Positions 1-8,554 of a DNA stretch of 30,731 bases are shown one piece after another. A program made the translations under genes and the position numbers. Location of the stretch: positions 1 through 30,731 of the forward strand of contig JAZSBY010000107.1 of the NCBI GenBank assembly GCA_045602655.1, written 5' to 3'. The notes beneath the pieces were generated by a model, which searched no databases, was not told where the DNA came from, and was given only the letters and a program-made list of their open reading frames with translations. Every line of letters begins with the position of its first letter. Positions within the stretch are counted from its first letter, which is position 1. Origin of the DNA: Fimenecus sp045602655 (lineage in GTDB: Bacteria > Bacillota > Clostridia > Oscillospirales > Acutalibacteraceae).

Positions 1-135
1 TACATCGTATGTAAGTTTTGTTTCTTTTTCAACACATACTACATTACCGCTTGACACGTGAACTGCATCATTAACATGCTCAACGAGTACCTTTGTTTTT
101 CCTGTTCCTTTTTTACCGATAATAAGAGAAATCAT
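1..135 (-). CDS. P-loop ATP-binding protein, N-terminal fragment (gene runs off the window)
   Basis: The first 45 codons of a minus-strand gene are present; the rest lies left of the window. The ATG at 135 is preceded by a strong AGGAGGAG site. The protein opens with hydrophobic residues and then GKKGTGKTK (residues 7-15), a Walker A P-loop at the extreme N-terminus, so it should bind ATP or GTP. It follows pgi in the same direction after about 50 bp with only a weak hairpin between, so read-through from pgi is plausible. Genes of this type next to pgi in Clostridia are, from memory, sometimes labelled PilT-like, but nothing here shows a pilus role. The specific function is unknown. Confidence 0.75.
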   Translation of the reverse strand, partial: MISLIIGKKGTGKTKVLVEHVNDAVHVSSGNVVCVEKETKLTYDV

Positions 136-184
136 ATTATCTCCTCCTATATATTTATTATCCACCATCAAGGTGGTCATTTCC

Positions 185-1522
185 TTAACTTAATCTTGCT
201 AAAAGTGCTTCCTTTTCTGCCTCATAACCCGGCTTGCCAAGTAAGGCAAACATATTCTTTTTGTAACTTTCAACACCCGGCTGGTTAAATGGATTAACAC
301 CAAGAATATATCCTGAAACAGCACAAGCCTTCTCAAAGAAATAAACGAGATAGCCGAATTCATATTCGCTCATTTCCGGAATCTCAATGCAGACATTGGG
401 CACGCCACCGTCAACATGAGCCAAAAGTGTTCCCAGATATGCTCTGCGGTTAACAAAATCCATTGTTTTTCCTGCAAGGAAGTTAAGACCGTCAGCATTC
501 ACATCGTCTTCTTCTATAACTACTTCTCTCTTTGGTTTTGTAAACATAACGGTGGTTTCGAAAAGCATTCTCACACCATCCTGAATATACTGACCCATTG
601 AGTGAAGGTCCGTTGAACAGATAACACTTGACGGGAATATTCCCTTACCGTCCTTGCCTTCGCTTTCGCCGAAAAGCTGTTTAAACCATTCATTCATCAT
701 TGTGAAATCAGGCTCATAGGCAACCATAAGTTCAACTGCCTTACCCTTGCCTAAAAGAATGTTACGGATTGCAGCATATTTATAGCAATCGTTTTTCTCA
801 ATATCGCAAATGCTGTATGCCTCACGAGCATCCTGTGCACCCTGCATCATCTTTCTGATATCAATTCCTGCAACTGCAATCGGAAGAAGACCAACTGCAG
901 TAAGCACTGAATATCTGCCACCAACATCATCAGGCACTACAAATGTTTCGTAGCCTGCTTTGTCAGAGAACTCTTTGTGTGTTCCCTTTGCCTTATCAGT
1001 TGTAACATAAATTCTCTTTGCTGCTTCCTTTTCACCGTATTTCTTAATAAGAAGGTCACGGAAAATACGGAATGAGATTGCAGGTTCAGTAGTTGTACCT
1101 GACTTTGAAATAACATTGATTGAGAAATCAACATCCTTTACAAGGTCAACAAGCTCTGAAAGTGAATTACCGCTGATTGAATTACCGCTGAAATAGATAT
1201 TGGGAGTGTCCTTTGACACAAGGTTATAATTTTGTGAAGTACAGAATTCAATAGCAGCACGGGCACCTAAATATGAACCGCCGATACCGATAACAATAAG
1301 TGCTTTTGAATCCTTTTTAATTTTATCCGCTGCTTTTATAATTCTTTCAAATTCTTCTTTATCATAATTAACGGGAAGGTCAACCCAACCTAAAAAGTCA
1401 GCACCCTCACCACTTTTATCAACTATTTTCTGATGAGCATCTGCAACAGCAGGAGCCATAGCAGCCAATTCCTCATCCGTAATGAAATTCTTAACATAAT
1501 TATCGTTAAGTCTTAACGCCAT
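185..1522 (-). CDS. pgi: Glucose-6-phosphate isomerase
   Basis: Interconverts glucose-6-phosphate and fructose-6-phosphate in the cytoplasm (glycolysis and gluconeogenesis). The 445-residue length fits the short bacterial form (about 450). Family hallmarks are the sugar-phosphate-binding stretch VIGIGGSYLGARA near residue 78, NVISKSGTTTEPA near 136, and GGRYSVLTAVGLLP near 202. The ATG at 1522 has a GAGGA site and a TTGAAA-17-TAAAAT promoter just upstream. It ends about 50 bp before the P-loop ATPase gene. No strong terminator separates the two, only a 5-bp stem at 162-176 without a U-run. Confidence 0.97.
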   Translation of the reverse strand: MALRLNDNYVKNFITDEELAAMAPAVADAHQKIVDKSGEGADFLGWVDLPVNYDKEEFERIIKAADKIKKDSKALIVIGIGGSYLGARAAIEFCTSQNYNLVSKDTPNIYFSGNSISGNSLSELVDLVKDVDFSINVISKSGTTTEPAISFRIFRDLLIKKYGEKEAAKRIYVTTDKAKGTHKEFSDKAGYETFVVPDDVGGRYSVLTAVGLLPIAVAGIDIRKMMQGAQDAREAYSICDIEKNDCYKYAAIRNILLGKGKAVELMVAYEPDFTMMNEWFKQLFGESEGKDGKGIFPSSVICSTDLHSMGQYIQDGVRMLFETTVMFTKPKREVVIEEDDVNADGLNFLAGKTMDFVNRRAYLGTLLAHVDGGVPNVCIEIPEMSEYEFGYLVYFFEKACAVSGYILGVNPFNQPGVESYKKNMFALLGKPGYEAEKEALLARLS

Positions 1523-1561
1523 TTTTGATTAGTCCTCGCTTTGTGATATAGTGTTTTTAAT

Positions 1562-1590
1562 ATTTTACCCTAAAACAATATATTTTTCAA
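1562..1590 (-). promoter_or_regulatory. Sigma-A-type promoter of pgi
   Basis: Read on the minus strand, TTGAAA (1590-1585) and TAAAAT (1567-1562) are separated by exactly 17 bp, 40 bp upstream of the pgi ATG. The gap between dacF and pgi is only about 78 bp and I see no terminator in it, so pgi may also receive read-through from dacF. Confidence 0.75.
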
Positions 1591-1600
1591 TAGAATTTTA

Positions 1601-2752
1601 TTATTTTTTTGCAAAAGTGGACCACAAAAGTGAAAATACAAACCACACATCTCTGCGTTCATATTTTCGTTGGGATAAAATGGCACATTCCTCTAAAACT
1701 TTGCCGTCAATTTCAAAATACACTTTGCCGAGAGTCTGTTTTTCTTCAACAGGTGCTTCTGCATCAACACACATATCCACCCTTTGAGTTATTTTATTTC
1801 CCTCACCTTTTTTCACAAGTATTTTCTCGGGATTTTCCACAATGGGTTTTATACTGTTTTCCTTGCCGTAAAGGAGTTTCACATCAGTTATAAGTGACAT
1901 ATCTATCTGTGGCTCTATAATTTCATAATTTGCAAAGCCCCAGTTGAGCATTTTCTTTGCATCCTCAAATCTCTCAGCACTGTTATCACTGCCCAAAACT
2001 ACTGCCACAAGCTCCATACCGTCACGCTCTGCCGTAGCTGTTACACAATATCCTGCCTTTGATGTTGTACCTGTTTTAAGTCCCGTCGCTCCCTCATAGT
2101 AACGGATAAGTCTGTTGGTATTTACAAGTTGAGTTTCACCGTTACGAAGACTATCCATCCATATAGTTGTATATTCCTTCACCTTTTCGTGCTTCATAAG
2201 TTCACAGCTCATTATTGCCACATCCCTTGCAGTGGAATAATGATTTGTAACGGTATCGTCAAGTCCTGAACAGTTTTCAAAGCAGGTATTGGTCATTCCC
2301 AGTTCTTTTGCCCTTTTATTCATCAATGCCACAAAGTTTGTTTCGTCACCTGAAATATATTCACCCAGAGCAGTACAGGCATCATTGGCACTTGCAATTA
2401 CCGTAGCTTTTAAAAGTTCGTGAACCGTCATCACTTCACCCTCTTTAAGCCATATTTGTGAACCACCTTTTGATGATGCATTTTTACTTGCAGTCACTCT
2501 GTCCTCAAGTTTTATTTGTTCATTTTCAAGGGCTTCAAGGGTAAGAAGAATTGTCATAACCTTGGTAATTGATGCAGGTGAAAGTTTTTCATCAGGATTT
2601 GACTCCATAAGCACCTTACCCGTTGAAATTTCCATTAAAATTGCCGATTTTGCTGACAAATTCCCTGCGACAGTTTCTTCCGAAGCACTTGCCGTAAAAC
2701 ACATTGGCAACATTAAAATCCCACATAACACAACAGATATTATCTTTCTCAT
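1601..2752 (-). CDS. dacF: Serine-type D-alanyl-D-alanine carboxypeptidase (PBP5/DacF family)
   Basis: A low-molecular-weight penicillin-binding protein that trims the terminal D-Ala from peptidoglycan pentapeptides outside the membrane. A signal peptide is visible (positive start, hydrophobic core, likely cleavage after A23). The three active-site motifs of peptidase family S11 are present: SITK at 61-64, SAN at 121-123 and KTG at 226-228. After the catalytic domain comes a beta-rich PBP5 C-terminal domain, and the last 20 residues are basic and aromatic, consistent with a peripheral membrane anchor. Start ATG with GGAGGG site. It is divergent from mtaB. The DacF name is by family; DacA or DacB would be equally possible paralogue labels. 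Confidence 0.93.
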   Translation of the reverse strand: MRKIISVVLCGILMLPMCFTASASEETVAGNLSAKSAILMEISTGKVLMESNPDEKLSPASITKVMTILLTLEALENEQIKLEDRVTASKNASSKGGSQIWLKEGEVMTVHELLKATVIASANDACTALGEYISGDETNFVALMNKRAKELGMTNTCFENCSGLDDTVTNHYSTARDVAIMSCELMKHEKVKEYTTIWMDSLRNGETQLVNTNRLIRYYEGATGLKTGTTSKAGYCVTATAERDGMELVAVVLGSDNSAERFEDAKKMLNWGFANYEIIEPQIDMSLITDVKLLYGKENSIKPIVENPEKILVKKGEGNKITQRVDMCVDAEAPVEEKQTLGKVYFEIDGKVLEECAILSQRKYERRDVWFVFSLLWSTFAKK

Positions 2753-2794
2753 AATAATCCCTCCAAAAAAATATATGAACGGGACAAATTAGTA

Positions 2795-2823
2795 TATGAA
2801 AAAATAAAATATTATGTTATAAT
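2795..2823 (+). promoter_or_regulatory. Extended -10 promoter of mtaB
   Basis: TGTTATAAT at 2815-2823 is an extended -10 box (TGn-TATAAT). A weak -35 TATGAA lies at 2795-2800 with a 17-bp spacer. The predicted transcription start is around 2830, only about 10 nt before the chosen ATG at 2840. The box overlaps an upstream in-frame ATG at 2822, which argues against that ATG being used. Confidence 0.65.
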
Positions 2824-2839
2824 GCTTGGTGGTGAGATT

Positions 2840-4117
2840 ATGAAAGTATTTTTCCACACTCTTGGGTGCAAGGTTAACCAGTATGAAACCCAGGAAATGC
2901 GTGAACAACTGACTAAAAACGGATATGAAATTACGGAGAATGAGGATATTGCTGATATTTTCGTTATAAATTCCTGCACCGTTACAAGTGAAAGCGACAG
3001 AAAAACCCGTCAATGTGTCCGTCATTATAAAAAGAAATATCCCGAAAGTACTGTTGTGCTTACGGGCTGTATGCCTCAGTCCTTTCCCCAGATGGCAGAA
3101 AAACTTATTGAGGCTGATATTGTCCTCGGCAACAAGAATAACAAGTTTCTTGTATCCTCATTGAATGATTTTTTTGAAAATTCGTGCAGAGTCTTGAATA
3201 TGGAGCAACACAAAAGTGGTGAACCCCTTGTGTCGTCGGGAATAAGTCGTTTTGAGGAAAGAACAAGAGCGATTTTAAAGATTGAAGACGGGTGCGACAG
3301 ATTTTGTTCCTACTGCATTATTCCAAAGGCTCGTGGCAGAGTCCGTTGGAAACCCCTTGAGGATATAAAAAATGAGGTTGAACAATTAACCTCCAACGGT
3401 TACCGTGAAATTGTACTTGTGGGAATTAACCTTTCAGCCTACGGAAAAGGTGCTGAATTAAATCTTGCAGATGCCGTTTTTGCCGTAAGTGAAAACCCAA
3501 AGGTTGAAAGAATTCGTTTAGGCTCACTTGAACCCGACCACATTACGGATGAACTTATTGAAAAACTTGCAAAATGTGAAAAGTTATGCCCTCAATTTCA
3601 TATTTCTTTACAAAGTGGCTGTGACAAAATTCTCAAGAAAATGAATCGCCATTACACAAGTGACGAATACTTTGCACTTTGCCAAAAATTAAGAAAAGAG
3701 TTTAAGGACTGCACCCTCACAACTGACATTATGGTGGGATTTCCACAGGAAACTGACGAGGATTTTGAAATCACAAAGGCATTTGCACAAAAGGTGGGCT
3801 TTGAGAAAATACATATTTTCCCATATTCACGAAGAAGCGGTACTGTTGCCGACAGAATGGACGGGCAGGTTGAAAAAAGCGTAAAAGCACAAAGGGTATC
3901 TGCACTGTCCCTTGTTGCGGAAGAAATCAGAAACAGTTTTCTCAAAGCACAAATCGGCAAGGAATTATCCGTACTTATTGAAGAAAAGCAAAAAAATGAT
4001 GTGTACTTCGGCTACACACCGAACTACACACCTGTTAAGGTTTCCAACGGTACTGTTGGAGAAATTCAAAAAATTAAAATCACCAAGGCAGAAGATGATT
4101 TTTGTATAGGTAAATAA
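2840..4117 (+). CDS. mtaB: tRNA N6-threonylcarbamoyladenosine(37) methylthiotransferase MtaB
   Basis: A radical-SAM enzyme that converts t6A37 to ms2t6A37 in ANN-decoding tRNAs. The 425-residue protein has the N-terminal methylthiotransferase domain with three auxiliary [4Fe-4S] cysteines (C10 in LGCKVNQYE, C46 in NSCTVTS, C77 in LTGCMPQ), then the radical-SAM CX3CX2C cluster (C152, C156, C159 in GCDRFCSYC). A TRAM-like RNA-binding C-terminus follows (about 365-425). The GCKVNQYET opening distinguishes MtaB from MiaB and RimO. The start was moved from 2822 to 2840 because GGTGAG (2831-2836) is placed for it and the -10 box covers 2822. Divergent from dacF; ends at a shared terminator. Confidence 0.95.
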   Translation: MKVFFHTLGCKVNQYETQEMREQLTKNGYEITENEDIADIFVINSCTVTSESDRKTRQCVRHYKKKYPESTVVLTGCMPQSFPQMAEKLIEADIVLGNKNNKFLVSSLNDFFENSCRVLNMEQHKSGEPLVSSGISRFEERTRAILKIEDGCDRFCSYCIIPKARGRVRWKPLEDIKNEVEQLTSNGYREIVLVGINLSAYGKGAELNLADAVFAVSENPKVERIRLGSLEPDHITDELIEKLAKCEKLCPQFHISLQSGCDKILKKMNRHYTSDEYFALCQKLRKEFKDCTLTTDIMVGFPQETDEDFEITKAFAQKVGFEKIHIFPYSRRSGTVADRMDGQVEKSVKAQRVSALSLVAEEIRNSFLKAQIGKELSVLIEEKQKNDVYFGYTPNYTPVKVSNGTVGEIQKIKITKAEDDFCIGK

Positions 4118-4123
4118 AAAATT

Positions 4124-4155
4124 AGGACTTGTTAACAATGAACAAGTCCTTTTTA
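4124..4155. terminator. Bidirectional rho-independent terminator between mtaB and lipoprotein gene
   Basis: A perfect 10-bp inverted repeat (AGGACTTGTT at 4124-4133, AACAAGTCCT at 4141-4150) with a 7-nt loop. It has a T-run on the plus strand and an A-rich left flank that becomes a U-run on the minus strand. It can stop both convergent genes. Confidence 0.88.
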
Positions 4156-4156
4156 C

Positions 4157-4762
4157 TTATTTAATTTCAAATGCAACTGAATTTACAAGGTCATTTGAGT
4201 CATAGGTTACTCTCATTTCAACATCCTGATTTTTCCCGTTAGTACCCTTGTATTCACTGAATCTCTTTTCTGTTGCCTTTTCATCCACACCAAGAACTTC
4301 TTCTACATCGGCTTTCTTTGCATTAACTGTCAAGGTATTTGCAAACTTAATTTTGATATTGCCTGCCTTTGTGCGATTAAATGTATAGCCCACAACCGTT
4401 GCCTGCGGTACTTTAATAGGCTCATTGGTCGTGTTTTCGCATTTAATTGAAATTGACACATCGTCTGCACCGGTAAGGTACACGGTCTTTTTCTGTCCCG
4501 GCTTAAGCTCAGTATCCTTCATAGTTTCAAGACTTGGGACTGAAAGCCCTGACACCTGAATTATCTCGTCAATACTGCAGGGTAATGAAATCTCGTTACC
4601 GTTGGCAAAGGTAAGTGCTCCCTCCTGCCAGCCTTTTTTAAGTTCTTCCTTATTCACAGGTGCTTCCGAAGGTTTATTGCTTACATCATCCTTATCTTTA
4701 TCACATGCAGCAAAGGAGAAAACCATCAATGCCACTAATAAAATTGCTAAAAACTTTTTCAT
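4157..4762 (-). CDS. Putative secreted lipoprotein, function unknown
   Basis: About 201 residues. A short basic N-terminus, a hydrophobic stretch and a lipobox FAAC with the lipidated Cys at residue 20 show export and membrane anchoring by the lipoprotein route; an Asp/Lys-rich linker follows. The mature part looks like a beta-rich domain, but I do not recognise the family. A leftward-extended start at 4771 would be TTG; the ATG at 4762 is preferred because AAAGGT (4772-4777) is spaced correctly for it. It has its own promoter just downstream of the beta-mannosidase gene and ends in a terminator shared with mtaB. No neighbour suggests a role. Confidence 0.85.
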   Translation of the reverse strand: MKKFLAILLVALMVFSFAACDKDKDDVSNKPSEAPVNKEELKKGWQEGALTFANGNEISLPCSIDEIIQVSGLSVPSLETMKDTELKPGQKKTVYLTGADDVSISIKCENTTNEPIKVPQATVVGYTFNRTKAGNIKIKFANTLTVNAKKADVEEVLGVDEKATEKRFSEYKGTNGKNQDVEMRVTYDSNDLVNSVAFEIK

Positions 4763-4796
4763 TGATATCAACCTTTCTGAAATTGATTACAGTCTA

Positions 4797-4825
4797 ATTA
4801 TATTTGCTTTTTACTCATTAGTCAA
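4797..4825 (-). promoter_or_regulatory. Promoter of the lipoprotein gene
   Basis: Minus strand TTGACT (4825-4820), 17-bp spacer, TATAAT (4802-4797): a near-consensus sigma-A promoter about 35 bp upstream of the ATG at 4762. It begins immediately after the beta-mannosidase stop codon, where no separate terminator is seen. Confidence 0.85.
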
Positions 4826-4828
4826 GAA

Positions 4829-7297
4829 TCAATTCATAGTATAGTAAAACCAGTTTGCAAGATTTTCAGGCTCTGCGAAAAATTTTGCCCTGAAAAGTGC
4901 AGTTTTAAGCTTTGAGCCTTTAACGGGAATATCTGCAAGGGATTTTACGGTTACATCATACAACTTATCTGCCTTAACAGTTACAATTTTTTCTTCATTG
5001 GGAAGTAAATCAAAATAGTTATCGGAAAACGGCTCTTTAAAATCTTCTATATCAACCATTACACTACGGCAGAAAACAGGAGATTTCATTTTAACAACGA
5101 TTTCACCGTTTTCATAAGAAATTGATTTTTCGATTGTATCAGGCTTCAGCTTCAAATCTCTGTCAGGCACAAAAATCTTTGTTCTTTCTGAAATGACTTT
5201 TCCATCTTCAAAAAGTTTAACGGAGAGGTACATATCCTTTTTATTGCCACCGATATTGCCTGTTTCAAACAACATTTTTGAATTTGCAACCACTGTTTTC
5301 ACAAGGTCTTTTGTGTTCTTATTTTCATAAAGCACCCTGCCGTCAAGGGTTGCAATTGTAACACTTACAGTCAATTTTTTATCTTCTCTTGTGTCGTTGA
5401 GAATATAAATTTTATAGTCCTTGTCTGTTTCTTCAACGGAAACACAAACAGGCTCAAAGAAATGACGGGCAGCATACTGCAGTGCCTTCCACTTGCCTGT
5501 GTAGTCCACACTTGACCAGGACGGAGCCTGCCAACAATCGTTATACTGCCAGAAAAGTGAACCGTTGCAACGCTCACGATGACGACGCCAATGCTCGGTT
5601 GCATCCTGAATACACTCTTTCTGAATAAGGTTTGTCATATAGATTAAATCTTCAAACTTCTGGGGCTCATAGAATTTTTCAAGGAGATAGTAGAGCATTT
5701 TTCTGTTACCGCCCTTGCATTTCTGATGAGAATTGAAGATGTCACTTGTGATATAGTAGTCACTTTCCTCTGCAAACTGACGGACAGCATCCATTGACGG
5801 TAGGGATTCAAGACCGAATTCACTACAAAAACGGGTAGGTCTGCTTCTGTAATAGTTAAGTGGCTTCTGACCGTGCCAGACTGTCCACATATGAGTATCC
5901 CCGTGGTCATCACCCGTAACACCCTTACGGAAGCCGTCACCGATTGGTGATGTTTCAATATACGGAGTGTCAGGGTCAAGTTCAGTTACCAAACCTTTGA
6001 GAATTTCGTAGAAAAACTTTTTATACCACACTACAATCTTCATTGTTTCAGGCATATATGAGAACATTGTTTCAACCTCATTATTACCACACCAAAGGCA
6101 AAGAGAGGGATGGGATTTCATACGCAAAACCTGATATTTGATTTCCCTTAAAACATTCTGAAGAAAATCTTCTTCATAGAACGGATACATAAGACAGGCA
6201 AACATAAAGTCCTGCCAGATAAGAAGTCCTTTTTCGTCGCATTGTTCCAAGAAATAGTCAGGAAGATAGTAAGCACCGCCCCAGATACGAAGCATATTGA
6301 AATTTGCTTTGAGTGCTGAATCTATGTAGTAGTCGTAAGTTTCATTTGTCACTCTGCCCATAAGTGAATCGGGAAGAATCCAGTCAGCACCCTTACCGAA
6401 AATCGGCACACCGTTAAGGTAAAAACAGAAATTACTGCCGAATTTATCACGGCTTCTGTCAAGACGGATTGTGCGAAGACCGATTTTCTTTGTAATCGCT
6501 GTATCACCAAGGGTTGCAACAACTGTGTAAATCGGTTGCTTTTCAACAGGATTCAATTCCTTTGTCCACCAAAGTTCAGGGTTTTCGATTACGATTTCAT
6601 TGTCTTGAATAGTATATTCTGTGCCATCGGGATATATGATTTTGGCTTTTACTTCGCCTTCACCGTCAACAACAGGGTTGATTCTAACTGTTACTTTGCC
6701 CTTTTCGTGAATTTGCTTGATTTCAACATCAGTAATACTATTGTCAAAGCACTCAACCCAAATGTCGTCAGTAATACCTGAAAGGGGAAGATGGGGACCC
6801 CAGTCCCAACCGAAATGACAATGTGGCTTACGCATATATGCAGCACCGTCAGTACCGTTGCAATTCTTGGGAATTGGCTTTTCCTTTTGCCTCTTTTCCG
6901 CATAGGTTGTAGGTGCAAAAAATGTGATTTTAACAGTATTTTCTCCTGCTTTTGCCACACCTTTAATGTCAAACTCATATTTGAGATGTGCGTTTTCACC
7001 TTTACCAACGAGAATGTCATTTACAAAAACTTCGCAAAGAGTATCAAGGGCTTTACACACAAGTAAAACCTTTCTGTTTGCAAGGTCAGTTTCTGTGAGA
7101 GTGAATACCCTTTCATAGGTCCAATCCTCACGACCAACCCATTCAACTTTAGTTTCGTTATCCTTGTAATACGGGTCAGGAATAACACCTAATCCCAGTA
7201 ACTGGGTGTAGTTGTCCGACGGGACATTCACATCGTATTGTTCCCCTGTTGCAACTCGAGTCATATTCCATTGTCCGTTGAGATTATAAATTTTCAT
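4829..7297 (-). CDS. Cytoplasmic beta-mannosidase, glycoside hydrolase family 2
   Basis: Predicted to remove non-reducing beta-D-mannose from manno-oligosaccharides or N-glycan-derived fragments. The 822 residues are the usual size for GH2 beta-mannosidases: an N-terminal jelly-roll domain (opening LNGQW), immunoglobulin-like domain, TIM barrel about 290-620, then beta-sandwich domains. The catalytic acid/base is E407 in CGNNEVE and the nucleophile E493 in CSEFGLES. HFGWDWGP (about 161-168) is typical of the beta-mannosidase branch rather than beta-galactosidase. There is no signal peptide, so substrates must be imported. Single-gene unit with its own promoter; no transporter or other glycosidase adjoins it. 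Confidence 0.93.
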   Translation of the reverse strand: MKIYNLNGQWNMTRVATGEQYDVNVPSDNYTQLLGLGVIPDPYYKDNETKVEWVGREDWTYERVFTLTETDLANRKVLLVCKALDTLCEVFVNDILVGKGENAHLKYEFDIKGVAKAGENTVKITFFAPTTYAEKRQKEKPIPKNCNGTDGAAYMRKPHCHFGWDWGPHLPLSGITDDIWVECFDNSITDVEIKQIHEKGKVTVRINPVVDGEGEVKAKIIYPDGTEYTIQDNEIVIENPELWWTKELNPVEKQPIYTVVATLGDTAITKKIGLRTIRLDRSRDKFGSNFCFYLNGVPIFGKGADWILPDSLMGRVTNETYDYYIDSALKANFNMLRIWGGAYYLPDYFLEQCDEKGLLIWQDFMFACLMYPFYEEDFLQNVLREIKYQVLRMKSHPSLCLWCGNNEVETMFSYMPETMKIVVWYKKFFYEILKGLVTELDPDTPYIETSPIGDGFRKGVTGDDHGDTHMWTVWHGQKPLNYYRSRPTRFCSEFGLESLPSMDAVRQFAEESDYYITSDIFNSHQKCKGGNRKMLYYLLEKFYEPQKFEDLIYMTNLIQKECIQDATEHWRRHRERCNGSLFWQYNDCWQAPSWSSVDYTGKWKALQYAARHFFEPVCVSVEETDKDYKIYILNDTREDKKLTVSVTIATLDGRVLYENKNTKDLVKTVVANSKMLFETGNIGGNKKDMYLSVKLFEDGKVISERTKIFVPDRDLKLKPDTIEKSISYENGEIVVKMKSPVFCRSVMVDIEDFKEPFSDNYFDLLPNEEKIVTVKADKLYDVTVKSLADIPVKGSKLKTALFRAKFFAEPENLANWFYYTMN

Positions 7298-7330
7298 AAC
7301 AATTTCCCTTTGACATTTTTATTTTATACC

Positions 7331-7359
7331 ATTGTAGCAGAATACGGATTATATTTCAA
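7331..7359 (-). promoter_or_regulatory. Promoter of the beta-mannosidase gene
   Basis: Minus strand TTGAAA (7359-7354), 17-bp spacer, TACAAT (7336-7331), 34 bp before the ATG. It starts directly after the ftsZ terminator. No obvious cre-like or other operator palindrome overlaps it. Confidence 0.78.
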
Positions 7360-7373
7360 TATATAAAACATCA

Positions 7374-7398
7374 CAAAAAAACGGAGCCGAAGCTCCGT
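7374..7398 (-). terminator. UUCG-capped terminator of ftsZ and the dcw cluster
   Basis: On the minus strand, a 7-bp GC-rich stem ACGGAGC/GCTCCGT is closed by a TTCG tetraloop (C-UUCG-G, an extra-stable cap) and followed by a run of seven T. It lies about 20 bp after the ftsZ stop codon. Confidence 0.95.
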
Positions 7399-7419
7399 CT
7401 TAATTATCTTGTTTTATGA

Positions 7420-8499
7420 TTATTTTCTGCTCTTGAAGAGGTCGAGAATGTCGATATCTTCATCAGGAGCACCAAAACTACCACCTGAGCTGATTTCATC
7501 AACTGATGCGTTGTAGTAAGGTTTCTTTGAAACACCGTTTGCATCAAGACCAAAGCCTGTTGCAATAACTGTTACATACATTTCGTCATCAAGTTTTTCG
7601 TCAAAAGCAACACCGAAGATGATGTTTGCATCGTCATCAGCCTGTGAACGAACGATACCTGCAGCTGTGTCAACATCTTCAAGAGTGATGTCAGGAGATG
7701 CTGTAATGCTGATGATAACGCCCTTTGCACCTGTGATTGTTGTTTCAAGAAGTGGGCTGGAGATAGCTGATTTTGCAGCCTGCTCTGCCTTATCCTTACC
7801 ACTTGCGTGACCGATACCCATGTGAGCGTGACCTGCGTCCTTCATAACTGATGTAACGTCAGCAAAGTCAAGGTTGATGAATGCAGGCATTGTGATAAGG
7901 TCTGTAACAGAGTTAACACCCTGACGGAGAACATCGTCAGCAATACCGAAAGCGTTAGCAAAAGTAATCTTCTGCTCTGAAACATATTTAAGTCTTTCGT
8001 TAGGAATAACGATAAGTGAGTCAACATGCTGTGCAAGTTCAGCGATACCTGCCTCAGCCTGCTTCATTCTGTGAGTTCCTTCAAATGCGAAAGGCTTTGT
8101 AACGATACCAACTGTAAGGATACCCTTGCCCTTTGCGATTTCAGCAATAATGGGAGCAGCACCTGTACCTGTTCCGCCACCCATACCTGCAGTAACGAAA
8201 ACCATCTGTGTTTTGTCAAGTGCTTCAACGATTGCGTCACGGCTTTCTTCAGCTGACTTCTGACCAACCTCAGGCTTTGCACCTGCACCACGGCCTGCTG
8301 TCACTTTTTCACCGATTTGGATTTTTGTATCAGCGAGTGAACGAGTAAGAGCCTGTTTATCTGTGTTGATAGCGATAAGCTCAACACCTGTGATACCAGC
8401 CTTTGCCATACGGTCAACAGCATTTCCGCCGCCGCCACCAACGCCGATTACCTTAATGTTTGCGATGTCCTGATATTGATTGTCAATTTCGAATGCCAT
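7420..8499 (-). CDS. ftsZ: Cell division protein FtsZ
   Basis: The tubulin-like GTPase that forms the Z-ring. From the chosen ATG the protein has 359 residues: nucleotide-binding GVGGGGGNAV near 19-28, the tubulin signature GGGTGTG at 107-113, and the T7 synergy loop NLDFAD at 209-214. The C-terminus is short: about 30 residues after the GTPase core, then an acidic end DIDILDLFKSRK. The frame is open upstream to 8583, but AGGAGG (8508-8513) places the start at 8499. It has its own promoter downstream of ftsQ and a strong terminator. ftsA, its usual upstream partner and membrane anchor, is absent here. Confidence 0.98.
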   Translation of the reverse strand: MAFEIDNQYQDIANIKVIGVGGGGGNAVDRMAKAGITGVELIAINTDKQALTRSLADTKIQIGEKVTAGRGAGAKPEVGQKSAEESRDAIVEALDKTQMVFVTAGMGGGTGTGAAPIIAEIAKGKGILTVGIVTKPFAFEGTHRMKQAEAGIAELAQHVDSLIVIPNERLKYVSEQKITFANAFGIADDVLRQGVNSVTDLITMPAFINLDFADVTSVMKDAGHAHMGIGHASGKDKAEQAAKSAISSPLLETTITGAKGVIISITASPDITLEDVDTAAGIVRSQADDDANIIFGVAFDEKLDDEMYVTVIATGFGLDANGVSKKPYYNASVDEISSGGSFGAPDEDIDILDLFKSRK

Positions 8500-8528
8500 G
8501 TTTAACATCCTCCTATGTATAATTTCAC

Positions 8529-8553
8529 ACCTATTGATTTTATAGTTATAGGT
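8529..8553. repeat. Inverted repeat in the ftsZ leader
   Basis: ACCTAT (8529-8534) and ATAGGT (8548-8553) form a 6-bp inverted repeat with a 13-nt spacer, lying between the ftsZ -10 box and its Shine-Dalgarno site. It could be a weak hairpin or an operator; chance is possible. Confidence 0.35.
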
Positions 8554-8554
8554 T

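Noticed and set aside
162..176. Terminator after pgi.
   Set aside because: The stem is only 5 bp (CCACC/GGTGG) and no T-run follows on the minus strand.
1612..1632. Direct repeat CAAAAGTG at the 3' end of dacF as a terminator.
   Set aside because: The copies are direct, not inverted, and lie inside the coding sequence; no hairpin results.
2822..2839. Upstream ATG for mtaB.
   Set aside because: It overlaps the TATAAT box, so it would not be in the mRNA, and it has no ribosome site.
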